This document shows, piece after piece, positions 19,008 through 31,700 of a stretch of DNA of 64,000 nucleotides. The stretch is taken from positions 877,501 to 941,500 of the forward strand of contig VWND01000007.1 of the NCBI GenBank assembly GCA_009599575.1. The letters are read 5' to 3'. The DNA comes from Blumeriella jaapii (taxonomy: Eukaryota; Ascomycota; Leotiomycetes; Helotiales; Drepanopezizaceae). Both the position numbers and the translations under genes were made by a program. Below the pieces are notes generated by a model. The model was not told the origin of the DNA and ran no database searches. It was given only the letters and a program-made list of their open reading frames with translations. Numbering within the stretch: the stretch's first letter is position 1; every line of letters begins with the position of its first letter.

Positions 19008-22000
19008 TTTCTGATAGATGGATAGATAGGTGGATAGATAGGTGGATAGATGTATAGATATATAGGTGAGGATAAATAGATAAAGAGCAAGAAACCTCGG
19101 GTTTGTGATGGGTTTCCAGTAGATCGATCGATAGATAGATAGGTGGATAAATACCTACCTAGATACACATAAATGTGGATAAATAGATAAACAGCAAGAA
19201 ACTCAGGTTTGTGATTGTTTCGCGTACAGGATGTTTTAGCCAGGGCCAATACTGTACTGTATGTACAGTACTATGCTATGCCACAGAAGACCGAGCGCCA
19301 CGAAGCGGAGCAGCAACGCAGGCCTCGCGGTAGAAAAGAGAAAGAGGAGGCTTTGGTTGTATTGTGCTGTGCTGTGCTGTAGGACTGACTGTACTGTATG
19401 TACAAAAAGATAACCATGAGCATCCATCCATGAGCATCCATCCATCATCCATCTGTTCCTCTCTGCCCCCCGTCTCAGACCTCACACCGTACACGTCCAG
19501 CAAAGCACATCACACCCCTCTCGACCTCCCTTTCCGTACGTACCGTACCGTACCGTATAGTACATACATACATACATACTGTACATACATACAGTACAGT
19601 TCCCAGGAGGTGACGCGAAACCGCGCCGTTTTCCAGACAGCCACCGACCGTACTGTACTGTACTCAGCTTATATGTACAGTGTGTACAGTGTGTACAGTG
19701 TGTACAGTATGTACAGTATGCACAGTATGTACAGTATATACAGTATATACAGTACAGTACAGTACCTACCTAGGTAGGAGGGTATCTACTGTATGAATGT
19801 ACACTATGTATACAGTACAGTGTATGTATACAGTGTGCATAATACTGTACTGTATATACAGCATAGTACCTACCTTAGGTATAGGTATGTACCTACATAC
19901 AGTACAGTACGGTACGGTACAGTACATGCCTGACTTACACTTTCCCGACAATTCGCATTTGCAACCCCAACAACAGGGGAACCGAAAGGTTCAAGTGGGC
20001 GGGCACGCATGTACACAGTACTGTATGTATGAGATGTGCCAGACTGGATACCTACACTACCTACAGTACCTACACAGTACGATACTGTACAGTCCGTACT
20101 GTACATACATACATACGTCTGCAGGGCAAGTCCGCGTGGAAGAAAGAAGCTGGACCGTACACGTACATACATACCTCATACATACCGTAAGCCGTAAGAG
20201 GTTCGTCCGAACCCGTCGTCGCCTGCGAAAAAAATGGGCATCACCACCACCACACCACCCTACCCTACCCTAGCCTACCCTGCCGGGCGCCACGTCTCAG
20301 GCCGTCGCGTCCCATCGACGGACACGTTCGCGGAGGAGTCGAGATCACCCGCGGCCAAGCCCTAAACAGAGAAGCGAGAGCAGACGGCGTGCTGTCTGTC
20401 GGGCACTCGCGCCGCTCTCGCGCACTAGCTGCTTTTCGTTTCGTCGCGCTCTACAGTACCCGCCCGCCGGCTGTGTTGCGCGGCACTTGCTGTGCGGTAC
20501 GGTAGCTGGCGAGAATCACCATGCGGTATCCTACGGTATCTGGACTGGACTGTACAGTACCATGAAGTAGCTGTACCATGAAGTAGCCTCGCCGTCGTTG
20601 GGTCGGAGGAAAGCTCGCCTTGGCCCCACTCTGCTCCCACGCCTCGGGGCTGGGCCACTGGGGCTGGGGCTGGCTGGCTTTCCTGGCTGCCGGCAGTGCG
20701 TGGTTAGTGTGGGTGGTGCTGTGTGGGTAGGACAGGACAGTACACACAGCTGTCCCGTACTGTACTGACTGGCCGTAGTGTCGTGGCCGCGTGGTCGCCT
20801 CGTCCGTCACTGGTAAAGTAGCTACCTACGGAGCGGAGGCATTCACAGTACACACACAATCCTTCTCTAGCGGTGACGGCGATCGCGAAAGCTTCAGCGC
20901 CGAGGCGAGGCGAGGCGGCGGGCGGCGGCGTATGGTACGGTGCGGTGCGGTACTGTACTGTACCATGTAGATGGCGAGCTCGTGATGAGTGAGGATGGGA
21001 TGGAGATGGGGATGGAAAAGATGGAGAAATCAAGTGGGGGGTGAGCGGAGAGGGAGAGGGGAGGGGGGGCTCGGTACGGTACGGTACGGTAACAGGTCTG
21101 CAAGGGAAAGTAAACAAACCCCAGCTGGGTCTGGAGGCGATGCCACTTTTCCGTGCTCCTCTTTCGCGGGGAAGCTGGAGGGGAGGGAACAGCAGGGCAT
21201 TTGTCTGTCGCAAAGGCGGAGCACGGCAGTGCAAAACCAACCGATAGATGGATCGGTGCGCGGTGGACCGTTTCCCCAGTCGTTCGCTCTTCTTGATGGT
21301 CCCCGCGAGGTAGGGCCCTACCGGTCCATTAATCAACGGGCGACAAGACGACGCCGGGGGGGAGAGCAATGCATGAGATGGATCCCGCAGAAGGGAGATA
21401 CAGTACGGCACAGTACTGTACTGTACTGTACTGTACTGTACTGTACTGTACTGTACGTGTACCATGTTTGTCGTCGAACCAAGAACGCATGTCCTTTACC
21501 TCACATCACAGCCCAGTGAAGACGCCGTGGTCTCGCCACGCTTCGTCCCTCGGCTCGCGTTTCACGTGTGGGCTGGCCTCGTGTCGCGAAGGCTGCGGTC
21601 TGCACTGTACAGTACGGTACATGATTTGGTTGGGACATCGGTGAGATGCATCCGGGCCGGGCGATCTGTGATCTCGAAACCTTTTGGCACGAGGGAAACG
21701 CCAACGCGGGCGGTGCCTGACGACGGACGGGGCGCGAAGTCGGCTCGCTCGCAAGGCTGAGTGAGGTGAGGGAAGCCGTCGTGGGTTCCGCTGCGCGCGC
21801 GCGACGTGTCGGAACCGCCAGCGGGCCTCGTGACCGCCAGGGTGCGTGGCCGCGATCCGCACTTCCCCCGTACCGGACCCCGTAGTACATACCTTCGCCG
21901 GGAGGCAGAGGCGGAGGAGAGCGGGGAATGATTGATTGATTGTGCATCCGGGGTGGATGTATTGGCTTTATTTTCGTCGCGGTTGGTGTCGTTCATTGGT

Positions 22001-22387
22001 GGACGGATTGGGCGAGGGATGGATCGAGTGGTGGTTTCATTGATTGCTTGGCTTCGTGGTCAGGCAGAAGATCAAAAGATTAAAAGTACTTCTAAGTTCT
22101 TCTTCAGCAGGGTACTGACGCTACATCCTGTACTGGATGTACAGTACGGTAAGGAATCTAGCTGATGCCCGAGTGACCGTTCCCATCTTCCCCAGTGGGT
22201 ACTCTGCATGCGGTACAGTACTACCATCGTACGGAAATGTCGGTATCACTTAAGGTGCGCACACACGGCGCTTGAGACGTGCAATGCTGTTGTATTGCTG
22301 GTGTCTAGGGAGCAATAACGAGCTACGTTTTGGGCGTATATGGTATATGGTGATGCACGCCGAGCGCACATGCCTAGTACGTGCAAC

Positions 22388-22429
22388 CACGTGATATAGG
22401 ACAGCCACGTGATATAGGACAGCCACGTG
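22388..22429. promoter_or_regulatory. Three CACGTG boxes at exact 18 bp spacing
   Basis: CACGTG occurs at 22388-22393, 22406-22411 and 22424-22429 within a tandem CACGTGATATAGGACAGC unit; the third unit diverges after GAT. CACGTG is the E-box bound by bHLH factors such as Pho4/NUC-1. No gene start is close enough to assign a target. Confidence 0.6.
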
Positions 22430-23075
22430 ATCTAGCCATACCCTACCACAAGAACACAACAAGATGAGAAGGTACAGTACGTACCTACAGTAGGTGAGAA
22501 GTGAGATTTGGCCTTCCGACTCTGTAGCCTCGGCATCGAAACAGGTCGGTAGGTACAGTACAGTCCAAAACAGGACAGGACAGTTCCTATGGATGTACGT
22601 ACCGACCTGCTTACCTCGCTATCGATGCACCACGTACGGTACCATACCTCGCACCACAGCATCCTCGGAGAACAACCGTAAATAGAGCAAGGTCAGCAGC
22701 ATCAGCAATCACGAGCCCTCCTCAGCTCTTCAGCTGCTCATGCAATACTCGAGTTCGTGTTCTTCCGCGCCGAGGCCCCGTGCAGGACGTCAATACATAT
22801 ATTCACATTCATACTGTACCTTGTGTGTATGGATGGATGGTACAGTACAGTACAATACAGTACTGTACGAGTCTTCTCACAGCACGGCATAGAGATCTGC
22901 TTCTCTGTCCGTCTCCGTCTCTGTCTCCGTCTCTGTCTGTCTCGGAGGATCACTAAACTGTGCTGATGTCTCGGACGCCGAAAACGACAAAACCCATCTC
23001 TGACCGAGCTGCTTATATGCATCCCCAGATAGATAGCCTGGTGTGGTATGCATGAACGTACCGTATGTACACGAG

Positions 23076-23166
23076 CTGATGCTCATGCTGATGCTCATGC
23101 TGATGCTCATGCTGATGCTCATGCTGATGCTCATGCTGATGCTGATGCTGATGCTGATGCTCATGC
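23076..23166. repeat. Array of CTGATGCTCATG units
   Basis: A 12 bp unit alternating CTGATG and CTCATG is repeated over about 90 bp, with a run of plain CTGATG near the end. Its length multiple of three keeps frames open (Met-Leu repeats), which explains spurious open frames here. Confidence 0.88.
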
Positions 23167-25603
23167 CAATAATAATCTCATATAAATGCCCGCCGGACCG
23201 AAGTGGCGGAGATGCTGATTTAGCGTATATTATACGACCGCAGAAAAAAGGAGGGGAACACGTTCTAGACGCTAAGCTGGAGCCGAGATTCGATGACATG
23301 TTTCATGAGTTGTTTCTCCGTCTTTTGCAGCGTGAAGGAAGCCAGGTCAACAATTTGATCGGTGACAGGCCTCGAAGCCGTTTTTCCTGGGCTCTGTGTG
23401 TGCGCGCCTGACCACGAAAAGAAGTTGTTGTGATTTGGATTTGATTTCTTTTTCATTTCTAGCGCACATGTGGAATCAATTGGGCTGATCGATCCAGCGA
23501 CATGAAATGATGTTTTCCATGATCGCGCTTCGCATTTACGTAAACCATTAAACGTCGCAACGCACGCTCAGACGGGTCAGAGAGCGCTTTGCGGTGCTTT
23601 GCTTGCTTGCTTGCTTGCTTCACCACGCTCCCCTCGTTCTCTTGTTCGCCGTTCCCGTACGTGCGAGCGATCGTGCGTTTGATCGCTGTGACGCAAGACG
23701 TGTGTGATGCGTGTCTGATTTGCGCTTGGTACGGATAGCTACTGGACGGGTACGGTACATCCACCCGTACTGTACACGCTGTACACACTGTACAGTACGG
23801 TCGGCACGGGTCGAGACAGGACGGCGTGTGCGGGGTTAGCTCTTCCGTGTGATGGATTCTGGAAGGGATGGGGTTTTCCTTCGATCTTGTCTCAGTGGCC
23901 GCAACGTGGGTTTGCATCATTTGAAGGGGGCAGAGCAAGATGGAAGGTCCAGAAGGCAGAAAGAATGGCAAGGAGAATGGACATGGCGATCGCGGTTCTG
24001 GCATTCCTGCCGCTGTGTTGCACCATGCACATATCGATCATCATACCGTACGGTACCTACCTAGGATAGGAAGAGGAATGTGAGATGGAATCGATGCGTG
24101 CCTGTTGGTTCTTCCGGGGTGTTCTTTTCTTTTCTTTTTTTCTTCTTTCGGTGCTGTCATGAGGAGAGTGACGGCAAGGGATAGACCAGTACCGCACTGT
24201 ATGTATGTCCTGTACATACCGTCGTACAGGACAGTTCTGTACAGTCGTATGGACGTGGTGGTCGAGCCATGTGACTTCTTCTGCTGGCCTGGCTAGAAGG
24301 CTAGGTATGTATCTCGTGGCTTGAACTCCCCTCCTTTCCATGCTCCGATGAGACATGGAAGGAGGGGCGGAAGGAGAGAGAGAAGAGGAGAAGAGGAGGA
24401 GAGAGGAGAGAGAGTAGAGAGAGAGAGAAGAGAGATGAGAGATGAGAGATGAGAAGAGGAGGAGAGAAAAGAAGAGAAGAGAAGAGAAGAGGAGAAGAGG
24501 AGAGAAGAGAAGAGAAGAAGAGAGAACAAGAGAGATGGTATCAAAGGTATCAATTCAATCTACTTGACTAATTGACGGTGACGGTGACGGTACGGTACGG
24601 TACTGTACAGTGGCAGTGATGACTGAGTGTGAAGAGGCGACTTCGGCTTCATCGCCCTCCCCCCCCCCCCCTCCCTCCCTCCCCTCCCCTCCCCTCCCCC
24701 ATCTTTCCCGTCACGTCGGTCGGTCGGTCGGCCGGTCGGTCGGTCCTGCCTCCCACGTCCCACGTCCCACGTCCCTCCCTCGTCCGTCCCTCGTCCCTCC
24801 CTCGTCCCTTCCCTCCCTCCCACGCACGCGCATCCTGCATCCCTGAGATCCCCCCCTGCACTCCCGATCTCACCCCCCGTCCCGGGTTTGCGCGCGTGTC
24901 CCAAAGGGGAAGTATGGGCAAAGGCCCCTTCGGGCTAGAGGCCGCCCAGGATAATGCCCCATCGGGCCTAGCGGCGGAACATCCCTCTTGGACCACCGGA
25001 CCCGCTCTCCACCCTCGCCCGCCCGCGCTGGAAAGGGCTGGTCCAGGCCGGAGCGAGAAGACCACATAAGTGGAAGCAGGACGCTGCTGCTCTGGCCCAG
25101 GACCGCCTGTTTTCGTCACCGTCTTTGCACACCCCGACGACGACGACTCATACATACATACCTCCATCACAACCACTTCCACACCCGCACCCACGCCGAC
25201 ACCACCATCACCATACTCCATCTCCCTTGCTGAGATCGGGTGCGAGCAGAGTGGCTCGATTGACCGACCGACCGACGACCCATTCATGGTGTTGCTGAGA
25301 ACTTCCTCCTCCTCCACCTCCTCCTCACCACCACCACCAACGCTTCACCATCAACCGCCACATCGCCGCATGCCTCCGACGCATGTGGCCGCTTCCATCG
25401 AGACCGACCGCGATACGCCAGTAGCCCAGTAATCAATCCGCTGCCAGACACGACGAGAACGAAGACCGTCGCGCCGTGCATCTCCGCCCCGTCCCCCCAG
25501 ATCGCTCCGCGACGCCATCGCGGGCATTTGCGTTGCCACCTTGTCTCCACCGTCATACCAGCTCGCGACGAGCAACAACGACGCCGCTTCACACCTTCCC
25601 ACC

Positions 25604-27422
25604 ATGCCTTCGCGATTAGGCGCTCCCGTGCTGACGGTCGACGTGGCTCTCATCCACAAGGTCGACACGCGCAACGTGGAAAACCTCTTCAGCATGTGGA
25701 CAGGTGAGCCGGCTCTCGCCCTCGGGGCCATCTCTCCCCAAACTGACCCCCATCTCCGTAGTCTTCTCCCGCTGTGCCGCCTCCTTGGAAGAGGGACGAC
25801 GCCTGGAGAACCTGAGCTGGAGACTCTGGAACAGAGAGACCTTCTGTTGCGATCCCGTCTCGGAGGCCAACGCCACCACCCCGACCATCTCCAGCGCCTC
25901 GAGGAGCGCAGAAGGTCGGTACACCACCGAAGCACCTCCTCGTCTGTCGGGGAGCCTGGACTCACTTGATGACGATGACGTTCTAGAGTTCGAGTCCGAT
26001 AGCTCTTCCACTTCGGCCTGCGATTCGATGGACCTCCACCACCCCAAAATCGTGAGGCACGACTCGCACAGCCGCAGCCGTGGTCGCGAACGCCACATCA
26101 CGCCCGTGGATCTCGAGAAGATGGTCATCACAATCAAGGAGAAGAAGGACCTTGAGCCACTCGCACCCATCCACACATACCTGGCGCCCGTGGCCCCCGA
26201 GCCGCGCGGGCCGAAGCCGGTCACCACCCCCTTGATCGTCGAACCGATGGATCTCGCCGTGAGCTCGGATGGGGCGTCGGATCGCTCGGCCTCGGTTTCC
26301 CACATCTCGAGCGCGACCTCGGAGAGAAGCAGCACGAGCGTCGTCAGAGGCTTCTCGCCTTCACACGTCAGCTCCTCGTACCGCTCCATCCCTCTCATCA
26401 CGGCGCCTTCGTCTCTCCCAACCACCGACTTGACCGACGCTCCCGCTTCCAAGGGCCCGCAGCCCAAGAAGAAGGCCATGTTTGCCCTCGGCGCCTCTTC
26501 CGGCGAGGATTCCTTCAATGAAAAGGCCCTCTCGGTGGAGAAGACGCTCAAGCCCGCGCCCCCGCAGCAGAAGAAGAAGGCCAAGTTCAGCTTCGGCGGC
26601 TCGTCTAACGAGGACGAGAGCCCCTTGCCGCAGAAGATGACGAAGACGCCACTGGTCGAGAGCCGACCGCTGATCAAGAAGGTCACGTCCTTCCAGGAGG
26701 AGGTCGCTTCGCGCACCATCAACGAGGAGTCGCCCTTCGAGGACGACGTCTTTGAGAGCGACGAGGATGAGATCGACGAGAGCGCCATTGACGATGACGA
26801 CGACTCGTCGGATTGGGAAGATTCCGTGGCCGACAGCGGCCACGCCAGCATCGACGAGAAGACCTTCTTCCAACGCGTGGACTCGCGACCGAACCTGACC
26901 ACGCGGCGGTCCATGATCACCACCATGCTTCACCAGAACGACCGAGCCCACGCTCTCGCGGCGGCCGCCACGATGTCCACGCCAGCATTGCACCGCTCCC
27001 GCACATCCTCCCCACACGGCCCTTCACTCGCAGCGTCGCCCGACTCGGACGATGCCGCTCCTCTCATGATGAAGCGAGGCCTCAAGCCTATCGCCGAGGT
27101 TCCTCGAACCGCCGCGCAGCCCATCATCCAAACCACCACCAACATTACTCCACATCAACTCGCGCTCTCCCCACGAACCACCCGCCGCAACATGCTTGCC
27201 TCGGAGCTTACCGTCAGCCTCCGCCAACACCTCCTCTGGGAGCGGAAGCAGAAGTCCCAGACGGCCAATGCAGTTCTGAAGCGCAGACACACTGCACACG
27301 ACGTTGCGAATCTCAAACAATATCCTGACAAGGCGTACATGGATCAGGAAGGCGGCAACAAATCGTCGTGGAACGACTACTACGGCCAAGGCTTGGGCGA
27401 GTACCATTCGCGAGGGTGGTAG
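25604..27422 (+). CDS. AreA GATA-like / DUF3295 domain protein
   Basis: Exons 25604-25703 and 25762-27422 are joined across a 58 nt GT-AG intron and encode 586 residues. The start is chosen because MPSRLGAPVL runs directly into the conserved N-terminal block. Residues 24-60 (NVENLFSMWT, then EEGRRLENLSWRLWNRE) match the AreA-type GATA-like motif (Pfam family formerly DUF1752), whose core is split by the intron. The C-terminal ~100 residues (TTRRNMLASELT, SLRQHLLWERKQ) match DUF3295. Between them are Ser-rich disordered sequence, two copies of a KKKA.F..G.SS motif (near 268 and 303) and an acidic stretch near 350-375. There is no zinc finger, so it is not AreA itself. Such proteins are fungal-specific and thought to be regulatory; the target is unknown. 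The upstream 300 bp are CT/CAC-rich, as in fungal leaders. Confidence 0.9.
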
Positions 27423-28656
27423 ACACCCTCACTCTTGTAAGACGCATAATATAATTCGAGATGAGAGACGACTGCGCCTTGAGGATTCATCACATACAAC
27501 TACGTTGGCACAGGGTGACTGCTCAGCAGTACAGCTGTCGCCACATGGCTACACAGCCTCAGCAGTCACCGACGCTGCTGCATCCATGACCCGGGTGCCG
27601 GCGTTTATTTCACAACGGAGCATTGGGCCTGGGCGCCACATCATTGCTTATCAGCGAAACGTTATTACAATCATCGATTCTTGAGTTTTACACATCATTG
27701 CACGGTGGGAGGAGGCACATCTGGGCGGCGTTTCTAGACTTCGCTCTCCCTCCAGCTTGCACACTCCTCTTGACAGGAAAACTGGATGTCGAGGCTTGTG
27801 TCTGGTGCGGAAAAGCAATGACATGGGGCGTTATCACATATTTTATCACTATTCTGGTCGAGCTCACATGGATGGGGCAGGGGATGGTGTTGCGTTTTTT
27901 TGGGGCGTTTTAAGGAAGATACCAGGGAAGGGGTTGATTGATCTTTGCTGCTCTGCTCCGCTACCGGAGGGGTTCCTTTCTCGGCAGCTGTACATGTTCG
28001 ATCTGGTAATGGTGTGTGTGTTACGACAACTGGGGATTCGTCGGTCGGCTTGTGAAAGCTCGATAGCAAGAGGTGTTTGTGTGTAAGCGAGCGAGCAGCG
28101 AGCGAGCGACCAGGGCGGCGCAAAAGGAAAGGCCGCGGTAATCAGATCAGATGCCTACCTCCCTCCCTAGATAGCAGGGATGAGAAGCGTATCGCACGAG
28201 AGGGAACGAGAGTCAGCCTTATAGGCATGATGAAAAGAAAATTAAAGACTTTTTATGAACCAAACCCAAATGTGCTTTTCTGGTTTTCCGGTGATTGGTG
28301 GTTGGCTTGTGTTATTATCGTCTGTGTGTGTGGTACACTACTGTTGTACTGTCAGTAGACAGTGAGGAGAATGAGAAGAACGACGACGATCCTGTATATT
28401 GATCATGGTGATGTTGGTTGGTGCTGGGGGGGAGGAGGGGTGGGATGGGATATGAAGTGTGGGATGGCGGTGGGATGGCGGTGGGGGTGTTGGGTGGGTG
28501 GATAGGTGTGTATGTTTGTATGAATGTATGTATGTACTGTACTGTAGATTACTGTAATATATACCTAGGTATGTATATATATACATGTACATGTATGTAT
28601 TTATTTCTTTCCGGTTCGCGCTTCTCGTTCCTCTCGTTCGCGAGACGATATCTCCT

Positions 28657-28737
28657 TTTTTTTTTCTCCTTCTTCTTCTTCTCCTTCTTCTTCTTCTTCT
28701 TCTTCTTCTTCTCCTTTTTCTTCTTCTTCTTTTTCCC
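28657..28737. repeat. TTC/TCC polypyrimidine tract
   Basis: About 80 bp of almost pure T and C with TTC as the main unit. It is the strand-opposite counterpart of the GAA tract at 34318-34487. Confidence 0.88.
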
Positions 28738-31700
28738 CGTATATACAGAACAGTGCTTTGTTTGCACATCTAGCTAGCTGTTACTGTACTGTACTTTACT
28801 GTACTGTACTGTACTGTATGGATATGTTAGTAGCAGCGGGATGGGCAGGTGAGTTGTGCTGGCTGCTGGCTGGTGTTTGTTGTTGTTTGATGGTTGATGG
28901 TTGATGGTCGATGGTCGATGGTTGATTGGTTCGTTTGATTTACCTCGTGTTGTGTGCCTACCTAGGTACCTACCTAGGTACCTACTGTATGTACTGTACA
29001 TGCTCCTTACTGTTTGTACCTTATGTACCTACTGTGCTTTGTTCACTTTGGTGTGTACCTATGTATGGGTGTGTATTAATTAACCATTTGCCCATCTCCA
29101 GCGAGCCAGCGAGCCAGCCAGTCCGTGAGTCTTTCTTTTATCTCTCTTTCTTTTTTTCCTTCCTTCTTTCTCTCCATCACGCACAACAAATAGAAAAGTC
29201 TGCTCTTTCCCACGGCTACCTACCTACAGCACCCAGACAGGACACAGCATAACCGGACCGGCAGGCACTGTGCTCTGCTGTGCTGTGCTGTGCCGTGCTG
29301 TAAACCCGTTAGAGTGGGAGTGGGGGTGGCGGACGTGAAAGAAAAAGCCGTCGGGAACGCTTGGAATAGGAGGTTCGAAGGTCTAGACTTCCCTTTGCCA
29401 TATGCCATTTGCCATTTGCCGTTTGCCATCTATTCGTCCAATCTTGTCGTTTTGTTTTCATGGGTTCCTGTCACATGTTGCCGTGTCTTTGTTGCTGGAG
29501 GGTAGGTAGATGCTGTATGTACAGTATGTATGTGTGTATGTGTGTATGTGTGTATGTAGGTCCTTTCACATGGAAAATATAGGCAGGCGGGCAGGCATGC
29601 TGTGTGTCTGTTTGTATGTATGTACTGGAGGTGGGGTAGAGAGAGTCGCTAAGGATGTATGTATGTATGTACTGTACCTGTTTCCGGCGAGAAAGAGAAC
29701 GAGACGGGACGGAACCGGAGAGAGAGAGGGGAAGACGGGAGCTAGAAGGAGGAGGAGGAGGAGGATGGGTAAACAAACGGGCCTTCTGTTCTTCGCCTAC
29801 CTACCTACCTACCTACTGTACAGTACTACTTTGAGATCCGAAAGTACCCACCCACATAAGTCCTTCGCTACGCCGTTGAGGGAGGCGCATGTGCAAAAAG
29901 GGCTGGTCTTTTGGTGGTTGGTTTTCTGTTATCGTTGGTTTTTTTGTTGATCGACTGTAGATCGCGCAGCGATGCCGGGCTCGGAAGCAGCTCTCAGGTC
30001 AGTGTATGAAATCTTTACATAAACATATATATATATAAATATATACATGTTTACATATTTCCCTTTCTCTCGTTTCCTTTATCGTTTCCTTTATCGTTTC
30101 CTTTATCATTTCCTCTTTTCTGTTTTCTGGAATGGGATACTTCGTCACCTTGGACCCAGAAGTGTGTGTACCTGCTTGCCTGCGTACAGTACAGTAGGTA
30201 GGCAGGGAGGGAGTCACGCACGCAGGGTGCTTCTACTGTAGTTGTTCTTCCTGAGTTCTCCGAGTCAGGCCAGTACCGTGCAGTAGTGGACGTGAGAGGG
30301 GTCGATCACTGATCTCTCTACTGTGTGTATGTATCTATCTACTTGCTTACCAACTTACAGTACTGTACTGTACTGAATAGCACATACAGTACGTGCTCAC
30401 GATGTACGTCTTTAGCCTGATGCGCAGCCACGCAGGAAAGATGACGTGGAGGATCTCCCTTGCGTGAGGTAACCTACCTACCGACCTACCTACAGTACTA
30501 CCTACCTGCAGTATATGCACTGGGTAATCGAAATCGATACTTGTCGAAATGGATCAGTTGTGTATGTACAGCACAGTAAAGTACAGTACTGTACAGTGTA
30601 AGACCGACCTTCTCCAGATTGGGAAGTAAGTAGGCCCCCGAGGGCGGGAGGGATGGAATGGGGTAAGTCACGTTCTGGGAGGGTCTTGGGCTGGTTCTGT
30701 CGGTTCCGGGGTCAAGCACTCTGGGGTGAAAACGATTGTCTCGCTTGCATGTTTTGTTTTCTTGGTCCCGATCTCGGCTCCAAGAAGTTCTCCCCTCCCC
30801 TTTTCTCCTCCTCCTCACCGCAAGACAGCTTCGTACTGCACTGTATGTACCGTACCGTACATCTCTACAGTACTGTACAGTACTTACGAAGCACAAAGCA
30901 CATCTATCTGAATGTACCGTACACCCCCCGCCTTTCCAGCAGACCGCCCTTTGTTTCATTCACATCATTACACTTTTCCGTTCGCATGTACCTGCTCAGT
31001 GCAGTCCACGGCGCCGCACACATCGCACCGCACATGGCCCCAACATCCACAAACAAGACTTCCGATCTTCTCTCCAGCCGCCGCCTCGTCCCGTGAATGC
31101 TAAAGAGCTGCTGCAGCGCCGCGCGTGGCATGTGCATGAGGGCCTGGACTCCGGACGAAGTCTCATCCACGGCCACCCTTCTTCCGGGCCGGGGATCCCC
31201 AGGATTCTCGGGAAACCTTTTTCTTTCTTTCGCCTTACCTTTCTTTCTTTCACACCCGCTTTCTCGCGCGGCGTGGACCTTCCTCTCTGGGTCCCCCCCT
31301 CCCCCGAGATGTTGGTATGGGGGAGGCCGGAACAACGGTGAGCGGCGTCTGGAAGGGAGAACAAGAAGGGAGTGCTTGTCGGAGTGGAGACTCCCTTTTT
31401 GGCTTGTTTCTCTTCCCGATTTTTTTCTCTCTCTCATTTTTTGGGGAATTTTCATTTTCATTTTCGGGGTTGTTAGAGAGGCTTTTCATATCCAGCTCAA
31501 TCAACCTCTCTCGTCTTTTTGCATTCCCCATTCCCTGTTTGCAGTATCGGTGTTGACCTGGCTCCTGGTCAGGCGTCGCCGACGGTACGGGAACTGGATC
31601 TGCCAGCAGCGGTGTGCTCACAAGCTGGGTTGGTGGGAATGCCGCAGTTCAACTGATCGTCTTTCCTTTCCTTCCTGCGTGCTTCTCTCGTATCCCGAGC

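Larger units (their letters stand above)
17282..25603. other. Gene-poor low-complexity DNA
   Basis: I see no convincing gene here. Contents include (TGGGC)10 at 17361-17410, a G-run near 17463-17479, CACA tracts, TTGGGG repeats at 18982-19007, GATA-type repeats at 19015-19150, TACTG arrays (19690-19760, 21412-21456), three spaced CACGTG boxes (22388-22429), a TGATGCTCA array (23076-23166), a purine-only tract (about 24355-24535) and CCCTC-rich DNA (24655-24830). Long frames such as the one at 20704-21465 are built from these repeats. Confidence 0.65.

Noticed and set aside
20704..21465. 253-codon minus-strand open frame
   Set aside because: It begins with a Val-Gln-Tyr-Ser-Thr repeat from the TACTG array and continues in Pro/Ser/Arg-rich low-complexity sequence. 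No domain is visible, and an equally long frame lies on the other strand.
22388..22429. CRISPR-like spaced repeats
   Set aside because: The unit and the spacer repeat together as one tandem block, there are only three units, and the genome is eukaryotic.
24355..24535. Purine-only tract as a coding region
   Set aside because: The GAGAAGA repeats keep frames open by composition alone and translate to Ser/Leu runs on the opposite strand.
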